NCBI GenBank assembly: GCA_902826835.1
Contig: CADEGH010000009.1
Location: 1-64,000, forward strand
Direction: 5' to 3'
Source of the DNA: an uncultured bacterium
Lineage (GTDB): Bacteria > Planctomycetota > GCA-002687715
Length of the DNA stretch: 64,000 nt
Within the stretch, counting starts at the first letter, position 1. Each line of letters begins with the position of its first letter. The notes under the pieces were generated by a model that saw only the letters and a program-made list of their open reading frames with translations, was not told the origin of the DNA and searched no databases. Shown here one piece after another: positions 55,101 to 63,073 of this stretch. Both the position numbers and the translations under genes were made by a program.

Positions 55101-55757
55101 ATGGGTCTTTCCGGTGCCCGGTGGACCCCAGAGGATGCCCCATGGAGAGGTCGGAAAACCCGCTTGCTCTTGATCCATTCTTCGATCGTCGATCGAAGCG
55201 TCGATGGTCGGCTGGCCGGCCGAGAGGGCGAGTCTTCGGGACAAAGAAGTGTGAAGCGCGGGAGAATCGTCCTTCGAGTAAAACTCGTGCAACGAGGCCA
55301 AGAACTCGAAAGGACGCACCCAGAACGGGCCACGCGTCGGAGGCGACTCCGGATTGGCGACCACCACGAACAGCAGACCGGCCGCCTCGTCCACCTCCAC
55401 GAGCTCACCCATCCACCGTTCGGAACCGTCGTCGCTATCCGTCGGTGACAGGGAACTCGGCTGGGTGTCCCAGTGGTTCGGGGCTTCGTAAGCCCGAGCC
55501 GTCGATCCTTCCCAGGTCCAGTCGAACTCGATGGTGTGGCCGACGGTGAGTTCGAAGAGCGTGCCAGCCTCCAACTCTGCGACCTGCCGAAGCGACCAGC
55601 AGTGAAGCAGCTTGGGTCGGATCGAGTCCCGGTACTCACGGCCCAGGGCTTTGGTGGCCTGGTCCAAAAGATGGGGATCCCCGGGCCCGGACTCGAGGCG
55701 GACCGGAAACCGTGCCCGGGTGAAGGGTTCTCTGGGATCCGGCGGCGACTCGCTCAT
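52152..55757 (-). CDS. Dual SF1 helicase protein: Upf1-like module plus UvrD-like module
   Basis: A 1201-residue protein. The N-terminal 200 residues are a unique region. The first ATPase has Walker A GPPGTGKT (about 210), Walker B VDEAG (about 380), LAGDSRQLAP, LREQHRMHP and VHSQQGAEADIV...NVGISRARE, as in Upf1/AAA_11-AAA_12 helicases (about 200-640). The second has Walker A GVAGSGKT (about 711), FLDEAQDF (about 824), ESFRSTRPIAEFALNV and TAHSFKGYDAEIV...YVAMTRARSLLEV, as in UvrD-type SF1A helicases (about 690-1130). No nuclease motif was found. Both ATPases look intact. It could act on DNA or RNA in repair, recombination or defence; it starts 181 bases from the divergent kinase-TPR gene. 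Confidence 0.88.
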   Translation of the reverse strand: MSESPPDPREPFTRARFPVRLESGPGDPHLLDQATKALGREYRDSIRPKLLHCWSLRQVAELEAGTLFELTVGHTIEFDWTWEGSTARAYEAPNHWDTQPSSLSPTDSDDGSERWMGELVEVDEAAGLLFVVVANPESPPTRGPFWVRPFEFLASLHEFYSKDDSPALHTSLSRRLALSAGQPTIDASIDDRRMDQEQAGFPTSPWGILWGPPGTGKTHAIGEELSKHPPGARERVLVISTTNKATDTVALSIGRGLLARQPGLLERRQVARIGKGASLSEFQAAGLESLLHDTETSVLGEIEQLAAELRRTPAADQRARLRQQIRALRLALRDAARERFLDPRTKIVVATAFRATTFLKDAEIRADLEAGVAPFTTLIVDEAGLISRIALAGLSHFASRRVVLAGDSRQLAPISRASRILPSDQMRWLSRSGLSHLGMESVGSRGVVLLREQHRMHPDIGKLVSRYQYEGSLTHAPGTAKRGFSVPPVWGDVPRAVWCVLDEETTDVARIRADRGPGHRSWIREITISVLDRLFADSEFARARGLFLSPFRAQAQMVADYLANRRLDSWRASTVHSQQGAEADIVIFDTVNAGSYAWAHDDWKRLLNVGISRAREAVMLLCSRAEMEEPYLAPLRSDLAPCALGRSGRGYRLKSIVEAPLTPTVADTAGSLGVSLGLQLMQRRALRPVLSSEQERLCRLELDGKPRLVRGVAGSGKTVVMAHWVVQTLNRRILVDEHRVWIVFGNRALQGLIEQTLLYAWSKQRDIADFPWGRLNLWHIQDLLHSLQSDLRVSATGGEFDYEAMASSCLERMAVVGMEPRCDAIFLDEAQDFGPTSLQLLHRLVRRSSEESEQSRSVNIFYDNAQNIYARGTPRWTDLGLDLRGRSSVMKESFRSTRPIAEFALNVLYRLEPQAQGPDHRELVSRGLLEEASDDRRTWWRVRFNQIGGPAPILRQFSTPTEEMSAIALQCLHLVEEEQVLPADIVIIYNGRESRTGLETIVAPMLESRGIELSIQQSRKFRRGPRTLIATTAHSFKGYDAEIVLLAGATGFVTHAGAILASALYVAMTRARSLLEVYAHRRPTEIHRRLLQTLEECLEDLERSPTTPASECGEDDLADLSGLIPAPHRDWFHSLTRAYRLRKDPITAPSGEIVADPLFWFEGKEGTYACFGSDTPTARVLQNLEEHGVRLLGLGEARKIG

Positions 55758-55938
55758 TCCTGCTCATCCTACGCGGGGGAGCAGTTCTGAACGCGCGTTC
55801 GGAGACAGTGCTTCGGAATGCCTGGCGACTCCTCCGCCGATGCTGTGGGGCGGCTCCGACTCGAACGAGCGAGCGCGATCATCCAGCGTACAATCGGGCC
55901 CTCGCCATCACAGCTTCCAAGTCTCAGTTGACGCACCA

Positions 55939-58900
55939 ATGACTGATCAGCCGAGTCGACCGGTTCACGCCTTCCGCGAGCAGCGGGAACAAGATCGCGC
56001 CCAGGGAAAGCCCCGGACTCTGGCCGATTACCTCTTGCTCTTTCCCGGCGACGAGCCGGGGGTGGTCCGGGAGTACTTTTCGTTGACGATGGCCGAAGCC
56101 GGCGGCGTTCCCGAGGTGGGCACGCAGCTCGGAAACTACCGACTGGTTTCCGAATTGGGGCGGGGTGGCCAGGGCCGGGTCTACCTCGCCCACGATCAAG
56201 TGCTCGGGCGCGACGTCGCCATCAAGGTCTTGAACGGCTACGGCGCCACCAATTCCGAAGTCTTGGCTCGCTTCCGACGCGAAGCGATGGCGGCGTCCGC
56301 GCTCCAGCATCCGGGAATCTGTGCCGTCTACGAGGCGCGCGTGGATGCGGCGCTCCCGTACATCGCGATGCAATTCATCGCCGGAGAAACCCTGGCGCAA
56401 AGGATTGCCGCGGTGCGCCGGATGCGGGCAAACTCCCAGCGAACCGAGGCGCCCAAAGACTCGGAGGACATCGTCGATCTGAGCACCAACCGGGAGTCTG
56501 TCGACGAGCCCGTCCAAGCTGCGGATCTGGTGCCTCCGGAGCGCCCCTTGGTGCTCGAATTCGCGAAGATCATCGAGGAGGCGGCGTTGGCGTTACACGC
56601 CGCGCACGAAGCGGGGGTGATCCACCGGGACATCAAGCCCGGCAACATCATGATCACCCCGGCCGGGCAGCCGGTCATCATGGACTTCGGGCTTGCTCAC
56701 CAGGACGATCCGCAGGCGGAAACCCTGACCCGGGCCGGCGATCTCTTCGGCACGCCCGCCTACATGTCGCCGGAACAGCTCACCCGCTCGGCGATCCGTC
56801 TGGACGCACGCAGTGACGTCTGGTCCCTGGGCGTGACCCTGTACGAATGTCTCGCGATGACCCGACCGTTCGCAGCGCCCACCCGAGAGGGCCTATACCA
56901 GAGCATCATCGCAACCAACCCGCAGCCCCTGACCGTCAGGAACCGCAACGTGCCACGCGACCTCGCGGTCGTCGTGGCGAAGGCGCTCGAAAAGGACCGG
57001 GATCGCCGCTACGCCACGGCCTGGGATTTTGCGGAGGACCTTCGTCGCGTTCGCCAGAACGAGCCGATTCTGGCGCGCCAAGTCGGGCCCCTCGGGCGCT
57101 TCGTCAGGTGGAGTCGACGTGAACCGGCCAAGGCGATCCTTCTCTGCACGCTGCTTTTGACTCTGCCGACCATTGCGACCCTGATCACGATTTGGGCAAA
57201 GGGTCGGCCGCTCGCGGAACTCGCTCGGACCCGCGTCTTGCAGGAGGAAAAGGAAGTCCTCTTGGCGGATGCTTCCTTCGAGCTTTCGGAGGGAAGTGCC
57301 GAGCGCGCCCTGGCGTTGTTCTCGCAGGTCGCCGCGATGGAAGGCGGGTCTCCGGAGGCGGTCGCCGGAGTAGCCCTCTCTCGACTCCGTCAGAAACAGC
57401 CTGAGTCCGCCATGGCCGCGCTGGATCAGAACGCCGCATTGCTCGCGGGCAGTAGCGCCGCGATCTTGATCCGCGCCGACGCGCTGCGCGCCCTGGAAAG
57501 GACCGCCGAAGCGGAGGCGCTCACCCGTTCCCTACCGGCTCCGTCTTCGGCGCTCGACCACGCAATTTTGGGGCAACGCGCCCTGATGGAGGGCGATCGC
57601 ACCCTGAAGGACCGAGAAATCGACTTGTCGGCCTTCGAACGCGCGCGCGACTATGCGACCCGAGCTCTGCTGTTGCACGCGACGCCGCGCCTCGACCTTC
57701 TCGTTCTGCGCTGTCACGCGGCGGGACATTTGGCCGACCTGCGCACCGTGCAGGAATGTGCGGACGCCATGCAGCACCACTATCCGAAGCGCATGGCGAG
57801 CTACCTCTGGTCCTCCTTCGGACTCGGAGAGAGTGACCAGCCGGAACTTCTCGAAAAGGCGGTCCTCGCGGGGAAAGAAGCGGTGCGTCTGGACCCGAGC
57901 CACTTCAACGCCTACGGCAGCTTGGGCGCGGCTTTGACCAAGCTGAAGCGGTTCGAGGAGGCGCACCAGGCAGCGGAGGCCGCGGTTCGTGTTCGCCCCG
58001 AACTCTCCACCGCCCACGCGAATCTGGGCATCACCCTGGGAGAGCTGGGCAAACACCGCGAGGCGGAGTCGGCCTTCCGGGAAGCGGCCCGCCTCGATCC
58101 AGCTAACGAAGTGGCACTCACCAACCTGGGGACGGTATTGCTGACGCTCGGTCAGCCGGAAGAAGCGCGGACTTGGTTGCAACGGGCGTTGGACGTGCTG
58201 CCGAGGAATGCGCCGGCATTGCGCGGAATGGGCGTCTTGCATATCGAAACCGGACGCTTCGAAGAAGCGGTGACGACGCTGCGCTCGGCCCTCGCGTTGG
58301 AACCCGACATCCCGGAGACCCGCACCCATCTCTGTCGAGCCCTCGAAGCCACCGGCAAAGCGGAGGAGGCGGTGCAGTGGGCGCGACTCGAAGTCGAACG
58401 CCATCCGAACCAGCCGGGAAGTCATTTCAACATCGTCCTTCTCTTGGTGAGGAGTGGCCGATACTCCGAGGCCATGCCGCACATCGAGACGTTCGAGCGA
58501 CTCCAGCCCGGAGATCCCGGAGCGCGGGGGAATCTCGCCTTGGCCCTGTTGGCAGCGGGGCGTGCCGCAGAGGCAGAGGAACAATTCCGCAAGGCCCACG
58601 CCATCAAGCCGACTGAGGTCGCAATGGGTGCGGGGCTGGGTGACGCACTGGTTGCCCAGGGGCGCCACGACGAAGCGAGCGCAATACTCGAAGAATCGAT
58701 CAAGCTCCATCCGGGCGTGGATGCCCGTCAGTTGTGTCTCGCCGGAGCGCTAGAAGCCTCCGGCCGCATCAAAGAAGCGATCCCGGTCTATCGCGAGTAC
58801 ACCCGGGCGCATCCGGAGGACTCCATCGGACACCACAGCCTCGGGAGTATCCTCAGCAACGCCGGCGAGCACGCGGAGGCGCGGACACTTCTGAAAGAGG

Positions 58901-59502
58901 CGATTCGGCTCAATCCGCTCTCCGGGGATTCCCACATGAACCTCGGTATCACCTTGCTCCACTTGAAGCAGTACGAAGAAGCCCGGCGATCCCTCGAAGA
59001 GGCGGCTCGTCTGGCGCCCCAAAGCGCCCTGCCCTACCTCCACCTCCACAATGTCCTTATGGAGCAACAGCAACCGGAGGAGGCGTTGGCGGCCGCGCAG
59101 GAGGCGGTGAAGCGAGATCCCAAGAACGCCGATGCGCATGGGATGATCTCCTCCCATTGGTTGGCGCAAGGCGACCACGAGAAGGCGCGCCTGGCCCTCG
59201 AGGAATCCATCCGCCAAAACCCCGAAGACGCGTGGTCCCACTTCGGCCTCGGCTGTCTTCATTTGGCTCTCGGCCATTGGGAAGACGCGGAAGTCGCCCT
59301 GCGGGAAGCAGTGCGGCTACGACCATCGTGGCCGGAGGCACACTGCAATCTCGGGCATGCTCTGATGCGGCAAGGCCGAGCCGGCGACGCGGTGCCCCAC
59401 TTTCGCCTCGGCCACGAGCTCGGAGCGAAGACCGAAGGATGGCAGTACCCTTCGGCCACCTGGCTCAGTGCCGCGGAAAAGGCGGCCGCGAAGGATCAGT
59501 AG
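55939..59502 (+). CDS. Membrane Ser/Thr kinase with long TPR array
   Basis: A 1187-residue Hanks-type kinase. The Gly loop LGRGGQGRVYLA is at about 72, VAIKVL follows, catalytic HRDIKPGN is at about 227 and DFGLA at about 249. An insert rich in Glu/Asp/Ser (about 160-205) lies between the N-lobe and the catalytic loop. One TM helix follows (about 397-420). The rest (about 430-1180) holds at least fifteen TPR units, with repeated A-x-x-x-L-G-x-x-Y/H and (E/D)A phrases such as FNAYGSLGAALTKLKRFEEAHQAAEAAVRV. The start ATG 55939 is in frame with a much longer open frame running upstream to 55612 that overlaps the divergent helicase start; the shorter form is preferred. Followed by the astacin-like gene 138 bases later. 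Confidence 0.91.
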   Translation: MTDQPSRPVHAFREQREQDRAQGKPRTLADYLLLFPGDEPGVVREYFSLTMAEAGGVPEVGTQLGNYRLVSELGRGGQGRVYLAHDQVLGRDVAIKVLNGYGATNSEVLARFRREAMAASALQHPGICAVYEARVDAALPYIAMQFIAGETLAQRIAAVRRMRANSQRTEAPKDSEDIVDLSTNRESVDEPVQAADLVPPERPLVLEFAKIIEEAALALHAAHEAGVIHRDIKPGNIMITPAGQPVIMDFGLAHQDDPQAETLTRAGDLFGTPAYMSPEQLTRSAIRLDARSDVWSLGVTLYECLAMTRPFAAPTREGLYQSIIATNPQPLTVRNRNVPRDLAVVVAKALEKDRDRRYATAWDFAEDLRRVRQNEPILARQVGPLGRFVRWSRREPAKAILLCTLLLTLPTIATLITIWAKGRPLAELARTRVLQEEKEVLLADASFELSEGSAERALALFSQVAAMEGGSPEAVAGVALSRLRQKQPESAMAALDQNAALLAGSSAAILIRADALRALERTAEAEALTRSLPAPSSALDHAILGQRALMEGDRTLKDREIDLSAFERARDYATRALLLHATPRLDLLVLRCHAAGHLADLRTVQECADAMQHHYPKRMASYLWSSFGLGESDQPELLEKAVLAGKEAVRLDPSHFNAYGSLGAALTKLKRFEEAHQAAEAAVRVRPELSTAHANLGITLGELGKHREAESAFREAARLDPANEVALTNLGTVLLTLGQPEEARTWLQRALDVLPRNAPALRGMGVLHIETGRFEEAVTTLRSALALEPDIPETRTHLCRALEATGKAEEAVQWARLEVERHPNQPGSHFNIVLLLVRSGRYSEAMPHIETFERLQPGDPGARGNLALALLAAGRAAEAEEQFRKAHAIKPTEVAMGAGLGDALVAQGRHDEASAILEESIKLHPGVDARQLCLAGALEASGRIKEAIPVYREYTRAHPEDSIGHHSLGSILSNAGEHAEARTLLKEAIRLNPLSGDSHMNLGITLLHLKQYEEARRSLEEAARLAPQSALPYLHLHNVLMEQQQPEEALAAAQEAVKRDPKNADAHGMISSHWLAQGDHEKARLALEESIRQNPEDAWSHFGLGCLHLALGHWEDAEVALREAVRLRPSWPEAHCNLGHALMRQGRAGDAVPHFRLGHELGAKTEGWQYPSATWLSAAEKAAAKDQ

Positions 59503-59640
59503 CCCGCTACGGTGGGGATTTCTTGACGGGGTCGGGGAATCTATATCGTTCTCATGGAATGCCAGGGAGTGACTCCGGGGAATCCGAGGGCCGATGCCCG
59601 CGGGTGCCGGGGTCGAAATCTCCCCGCTGAAGGAAATTCC

Positions 59641-60771
59641 ATGAGTCCCAAGCCGACCAAGTCCCGTACTTCCGTCCCCGGGTCCCCGGACGCTTCACCT
59701 GGCCCGTCTTCGAAAGGTCTGGTGCGATGCTCAATCCGTCAGGGCCCGGTGCGCGAGTTCTCCCCCGAGGTCGGAGGGGAACGAGCCCGCCTCATTGTTG
59801 TCAACCGTGACAAATGGGTCAATGGAACAGTACTGCGATACGCGTTCTTCGGGGCCGGGGGTACCTTCGGTAGTTGGGCGGGGAGCGACGCGCTCAAATC
59901 TCAAGTCCGCAAGGCGTTCAAGAAGTGGGCGGATGTCGGAATCGGCCTCAAATTCGAAGAGGTCAGCGATCGCAGCAACGCACAAATTCGTATCGGCTTT
60001 CAAATGGCCGACGGACACTGGTCCTACGTGGGCCGCCAAATCCTCGAGCAGGAGCCCGACGACCGCACGATGAACTTGGATCCGTCGGACGCGATCTCCA
60101 GCGGCAACTACGGAGTCGACGTCGCAGCCCATGAAATCGGGCACACGCTCGGCTTCCCCCACGAACACCAAAATCCCCATGCCGGGATCGTCTGGAACGA
60201 AGAGGCGGTCTACGCTGAGCTCGGCGGTCCCCCCAACAATTGGGATCGCAGCACGACCTTCCACAACATCATTCGAAAAATCTCCCCTGACACCGTGCAG
60301 GGCTCGTCTTGGGATCCCGATTCCGTGATGCACTACGAATTTAGGCCCGGCCTCATCAAATCACCCGCACCGTACGACGCTCAGGGCGTCCATCCTCCCG
60401 GAGGGCTGTCCGCGCGCGACCAACAGTGGATCAAGACCTTTTACCCGCCGCTGGCCGCCGCCGATCACGAGAATCTCCCTCTCCTCACCTCGCGCCCCCT
60501 TTCCTTGATTCCTGGCCAGCAACTCAATTTCCTCCTCCAGCCGACGACCACCCGCTACTACGAGATCCGCACTTTCGGACTCTCCGATACCGTGCTTGTC
60601 CTCTACGAACGCACGCCCTCCGAGGATCTCTATCTGACCGGCGACGACGACAGCGGCGAAGCCCGCAACGCCTACATTCGTCGCCGCCTCCACGCCGGAC
60701 GCACCTACGTCCTTCGACTCCGCCTCTACTACTCCTTCTCCGCCGGCGAAACCGCCCTCATGTGGTGGTGA
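59641..60771 (+). CDS. Astacin-like (M12A) zinc metalloprotease
   Basis: A 376-residue protease. The zinc motif HEIGHTLGFPHEHQ (HExxHxxGxxHE, residues about 164-177) and the Met-turn SVMHYEF (about 228) are those of astacins. A loop with VNGTVLRYAF, QVRKAFKKWADVGIGLKFEEV precedes it, matching the astacin N-terminal strand-helix order. Residues about 275-376 are a separate beta domain (PGQQLNFLLQPTTTRYYEIRTFG...VLRLRLYYSF), resembling the pre-peptidase C-terminal type. Start ATG 59641 has AAGGAA 7 bases upstream. No standard signal peptide is seen, so its export route is unclear. Downstream of the TPR kinase on the same strand; possibly functionally tied to it. Confidence 0.9.
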   Translation: MSPKPTKSRTSVPGSPDASPGPSSKGLVRCSIRQGPVREFSPEVGGERARLIVVNRDKWVNGTVLRYAFFGAGGTFGSWAGSDALKSQVRKAFKKWADVGIGLKFEEVSDRSNAQIRIGFQMADGHWSYVGRQILEQEPDDRTMNLDPSDAISSGNYGVDVAAHEIGHTLGFPHEHQNPHAGIVWNEEAVYAELGGPPNNWDRSTTFHNIIRKISPDTVQGSSWDPDSVMHYEFRPGLIKSPAPYDAQGVHPPGGLSARDQQWIKTFYPPLAAADHENLPLLTSRPLSLIPGQQLNFLLQPTTTRYYEIRTFGLSDTVLVLYERTPSEDLYLTGDDDSGEARNAYIRRRLHAGRTYVLRLRLYYSFSAGETALMWW

Positions 60772-61029
60772 GCCTACCTCGATTCTCGTTCTTGCGCGTT
60801 TCCCTCCATGGCAGTCCGCTACTTGAATTCTCTGGCACGATTCGGGGGTGGTGGCGCTCCGAGGATTAACGTGAGGGAAGGTCCCGGGCAGCCACGGGGT
60901 CTCCAGGATCGGAGGGCCGGTCCGAGGCCAATAACGCTCCCTGAGTCGATGATTGCGTTCGCTCGAATGACATCAAACTGGACGTCGAGCGAGCGGGGCT
61001 TTGGGACTCGACCAGTAACCGCAAGATGT

Positions 61030-61776
61030 CTATCGAAGTAGTTTCGAGAGGGGGGAGGGCGAGGTTTGGACGATGTGATTAAGGACGTAATATCCCGACT
61101 CATTGAGATGAAAATTGTCCCGCGAGAGTGCCTCGGGGAGGCGCCCGGTCTCGGGGTCTCGGAGGGGCGGAACGTCGGTTGGAACGAAGGTGAATCCCTG
61201 AGTCGTGGCCGCTCCGGCTAACTGGGCATTGAGGGCTTCGAGGCGCGACCGATCCGCGGCGGTGAGAAGACGATCCGGAAGAACCCCGATCAACACGACG
61301 GGGGCGCGAGGAGCGACCCGACGCACGGCTTCGATCAGACCCAAGACCGAATCCGCGATCATAAGTGGTGATGCCGAACTCGTTCGGAGTTCCCGACTGC
61401 CGGCGTAGAGCACGAACCCGAGCACGGGAACCGCAGGCAGAGACTCGGCCAATCGGGACAGCATTTCGGAGACGGTCTCGGCGCCGATGCCCCGGTTCAG
61501 GCACGGCACCTTCGGAAAAGACACTGAGAGTGGCCAATACTCGATCGTGGAGGAGCCGAAAAAGACCACGCACCCGCTCGCCGGGGGCGGAGGTTCCGTC
61601 CGGAATTGGGCGAGGCGGGATTGGCGGTGGGCTTCGTGATCCGCAGCCTGTTGCTCAGCCTGGTTCCGCAGGAGGCCGCGCAGCCGGTAGCCGCCGGGCA
61701 GCACGTGGAACCACGACAAGGCGAGAACCAGGGCGACGAGAATGGCAAGGCAGACGACAGTTCGCGCACGCAGCAT
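61030..61776 (-). CDS. Membrane-anchored SGNH/GDSL-type hydrolase with altered block III
   Basis: A 248-residue protein with an N-terminal hydrophobic helix (about 3-24), likely anchor or signal peptide. SGNH blocks: block I FFGSSTIEYW (nucleophile Ser), block II NRGIGAETVSEML, block III YAGSREL where a GxND motif is expected, so the Asn of the oxyanion hole is replaced by Arg, and the C-terminal DNFHLNESGY (DxxH). Activity may therefore be reduced or altered. ATG 61776 was preferred to an upstream ATG (61836) because it begins the hydrophobic core. It belongs to a minus-strand cluster with a second SGNH protein and a polysaccharide flippase, suggesting a role in acylation or deacylation of surface sugars. 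Confidence 0.82.
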   Translation of the reverse strand: MLRARTVVCLAILVALVLALSWFHVLPGGYRLRGLLRNQAEQQAADHEAHRQSRLAQFRTEPPPPASGCVVFFGSSTIEYWPLSVSFPKVPCLNRGIGAETVSEMLSRLAESLPAVPVLGFVLYAGSRELRTSSASPLMIADSVLGLIEAVRRVAPRAPVVLIGVLPDRLLTAADRSRLEALNAQLAGAATTQGFTFVPTDVPPLRDPETGRLPEALSRDNFHLNESGYYVLNHIVQTSPSPLSKLLR

Positions 61777-61897
61777 GGGAGCAGGATACGCGCGCTCGGA
61801 GTCCACCGAGTCGGGGCGGCGATGCGGTTCAAACAAACCGCCGACTTGGATTGGCCATCCGAGAGTAACGAGGCCGGCCGTCGGCAGATTCGCGAGT

Positions 61898-63073
61898 TCA
61901 CACGGGCTGGGTAGCGCTTGGTGACCCCGCGGCGGTAGGGACTCGGGTGCCGAAGTGTTCGAGCACGGACTCCGAGACGAGTTCGCCCACTTGGCGACAA
62001 CCCTCGGGAGTGAAATGCCAGAAGTCGTAATAGGTCTTGGTCGAGCGCTCGAGGTGCGGCATGAGGTCGAGGCGGGGTACCCCGAGCTCGTCCGCGACCT
62101 TCGCGGCGCGCGCGTTCATCGCCGCCATGAGCTCGGCAATCGTCTCGAAGCGGTAGTAGTCCGTGACCTGAGTGACGTAGGGGTCGCCAATACCACCGCC
62201 CCAAAAGAGGGCCTCTTCTTCGGGCGTCCAAGGCGGATTCATCCACGGCTGGTGAACGATGAGCGTGCGGATCTTCGCTCCCTTGAGGCGCCAGAGGAGC
62301 TTCCGGAAGTAACGCTCGAAGCGATCGAGCATGACCGTCGGGTTGGGCACTGTTTCGTGCACGACCTGGGCCGCAGCCCGCATGCGCCGGGCCTCGCCCA
62401 GCTTCTTTCCGGCCTTGGCTTTGACTTCGACCGGATGTCGCAAGCGCCGATTCCAACGCTGCGCCAACGCCCGCAAGGCGAGCTTCCGAGGGTGCCAACC
62501 GACCGGAATCGTGGGGCCCTCGTTGAACACGTGGGTGAGCGGGGGTGGCCGATCCTCGAGCACGGCCGGGGTGGCGAATTTCAGCCACTGCACGACGTCG
62601 GTGGCCCCCACCATGATGATGGCGAGATCGAGTCTCGGATAACGCGGCAGGATCTTCTCGAAGACGAGATCGAGGTACTCGGCCCCGAACAGGCTGCGTC
62701 CGATGTTGCCCAGGTGCAGGCTGGGCGCCCCAAGGCGCGAGAGACTGGCGGGTTCGCTCAGTCTCTGGGCTACGACTGCCGCCCACTGCGTGTCTTGGTC
62801 GAGGAAGTAACACTCCGCGGCACTTCCCCCGGCCACCAACACCCGCCAGGTCTCGGGATTCTCGGGCGGAGTGGGCCCGCGTTCCCCATCGCGGTTGATT
62901 TCGAGGCGAATGCGAGGCTCGAGCGTCGGCAGCGTCTCGAGATCGGTTTCGAGCAGAATGCGCGTTCCGGGAGCCCAGACGTACGAGGCGCCGCGACGAA
63001 TGATCATCCGAGCGATCAGTTCGGCCGCCGCGAAGAGGGCTAGCGCGCCGAGTGCAATCCAAAGCCCAATCAT
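61898..63073 (-). CDS. SGNH hydrolase-like protein of polysaccharide locus
   Basis: A 391-residue protein with an N-terminal TM helix (about 3-24). Possible SGNH blocks: LVAGGSAAECYFL (block I), NIGRSLFGAEYLD (block II), IIMVGATDVVQWL (block III, GxTD) and YYDFWHFTPEGCRQ (DxxH). Such proteins act as O-acyl transferases or esterases on exopolysaccharide. ATG 63073 overlaps the flippase stop (ATGA). Located between the flippase and a shorter SGNH gene 121 bases further on. Confidence 0.82.
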   Translation of the reverse strand: MIGLWIALGALALFAAAELIARMIIRRGASYVWAPGTRILLETDLETLPTLEPRIRLEINRDGERGPTPPENPETWRVLVAGGSAAECYFLDQDTQWAAVVAQRLSEPASLSRLGAPSLHLGNIGRSLFGAEYLDLVFEKILPRYPRLDLAIIMVGATDVVQWLKFATPAVLEDRPPPLTHVFNEGPTIPVGWHPRKLALRALAQRWNRRLRHPVEVKAKAGKKLGEARRMRAAAQVVHETVPNPTVMLDRFERYFRKLLWRLKGAKIRTLIVHQPWMNPPWTPEEEALFWGGGIGDPYVTQVTDYYRFETIAELMAAMNARAAKVADELGVPRLDLMPHLERSTKTYYDFWHFTPEGCRQVGELVSESVLEHFGTRVPTAAGSPSATQPV

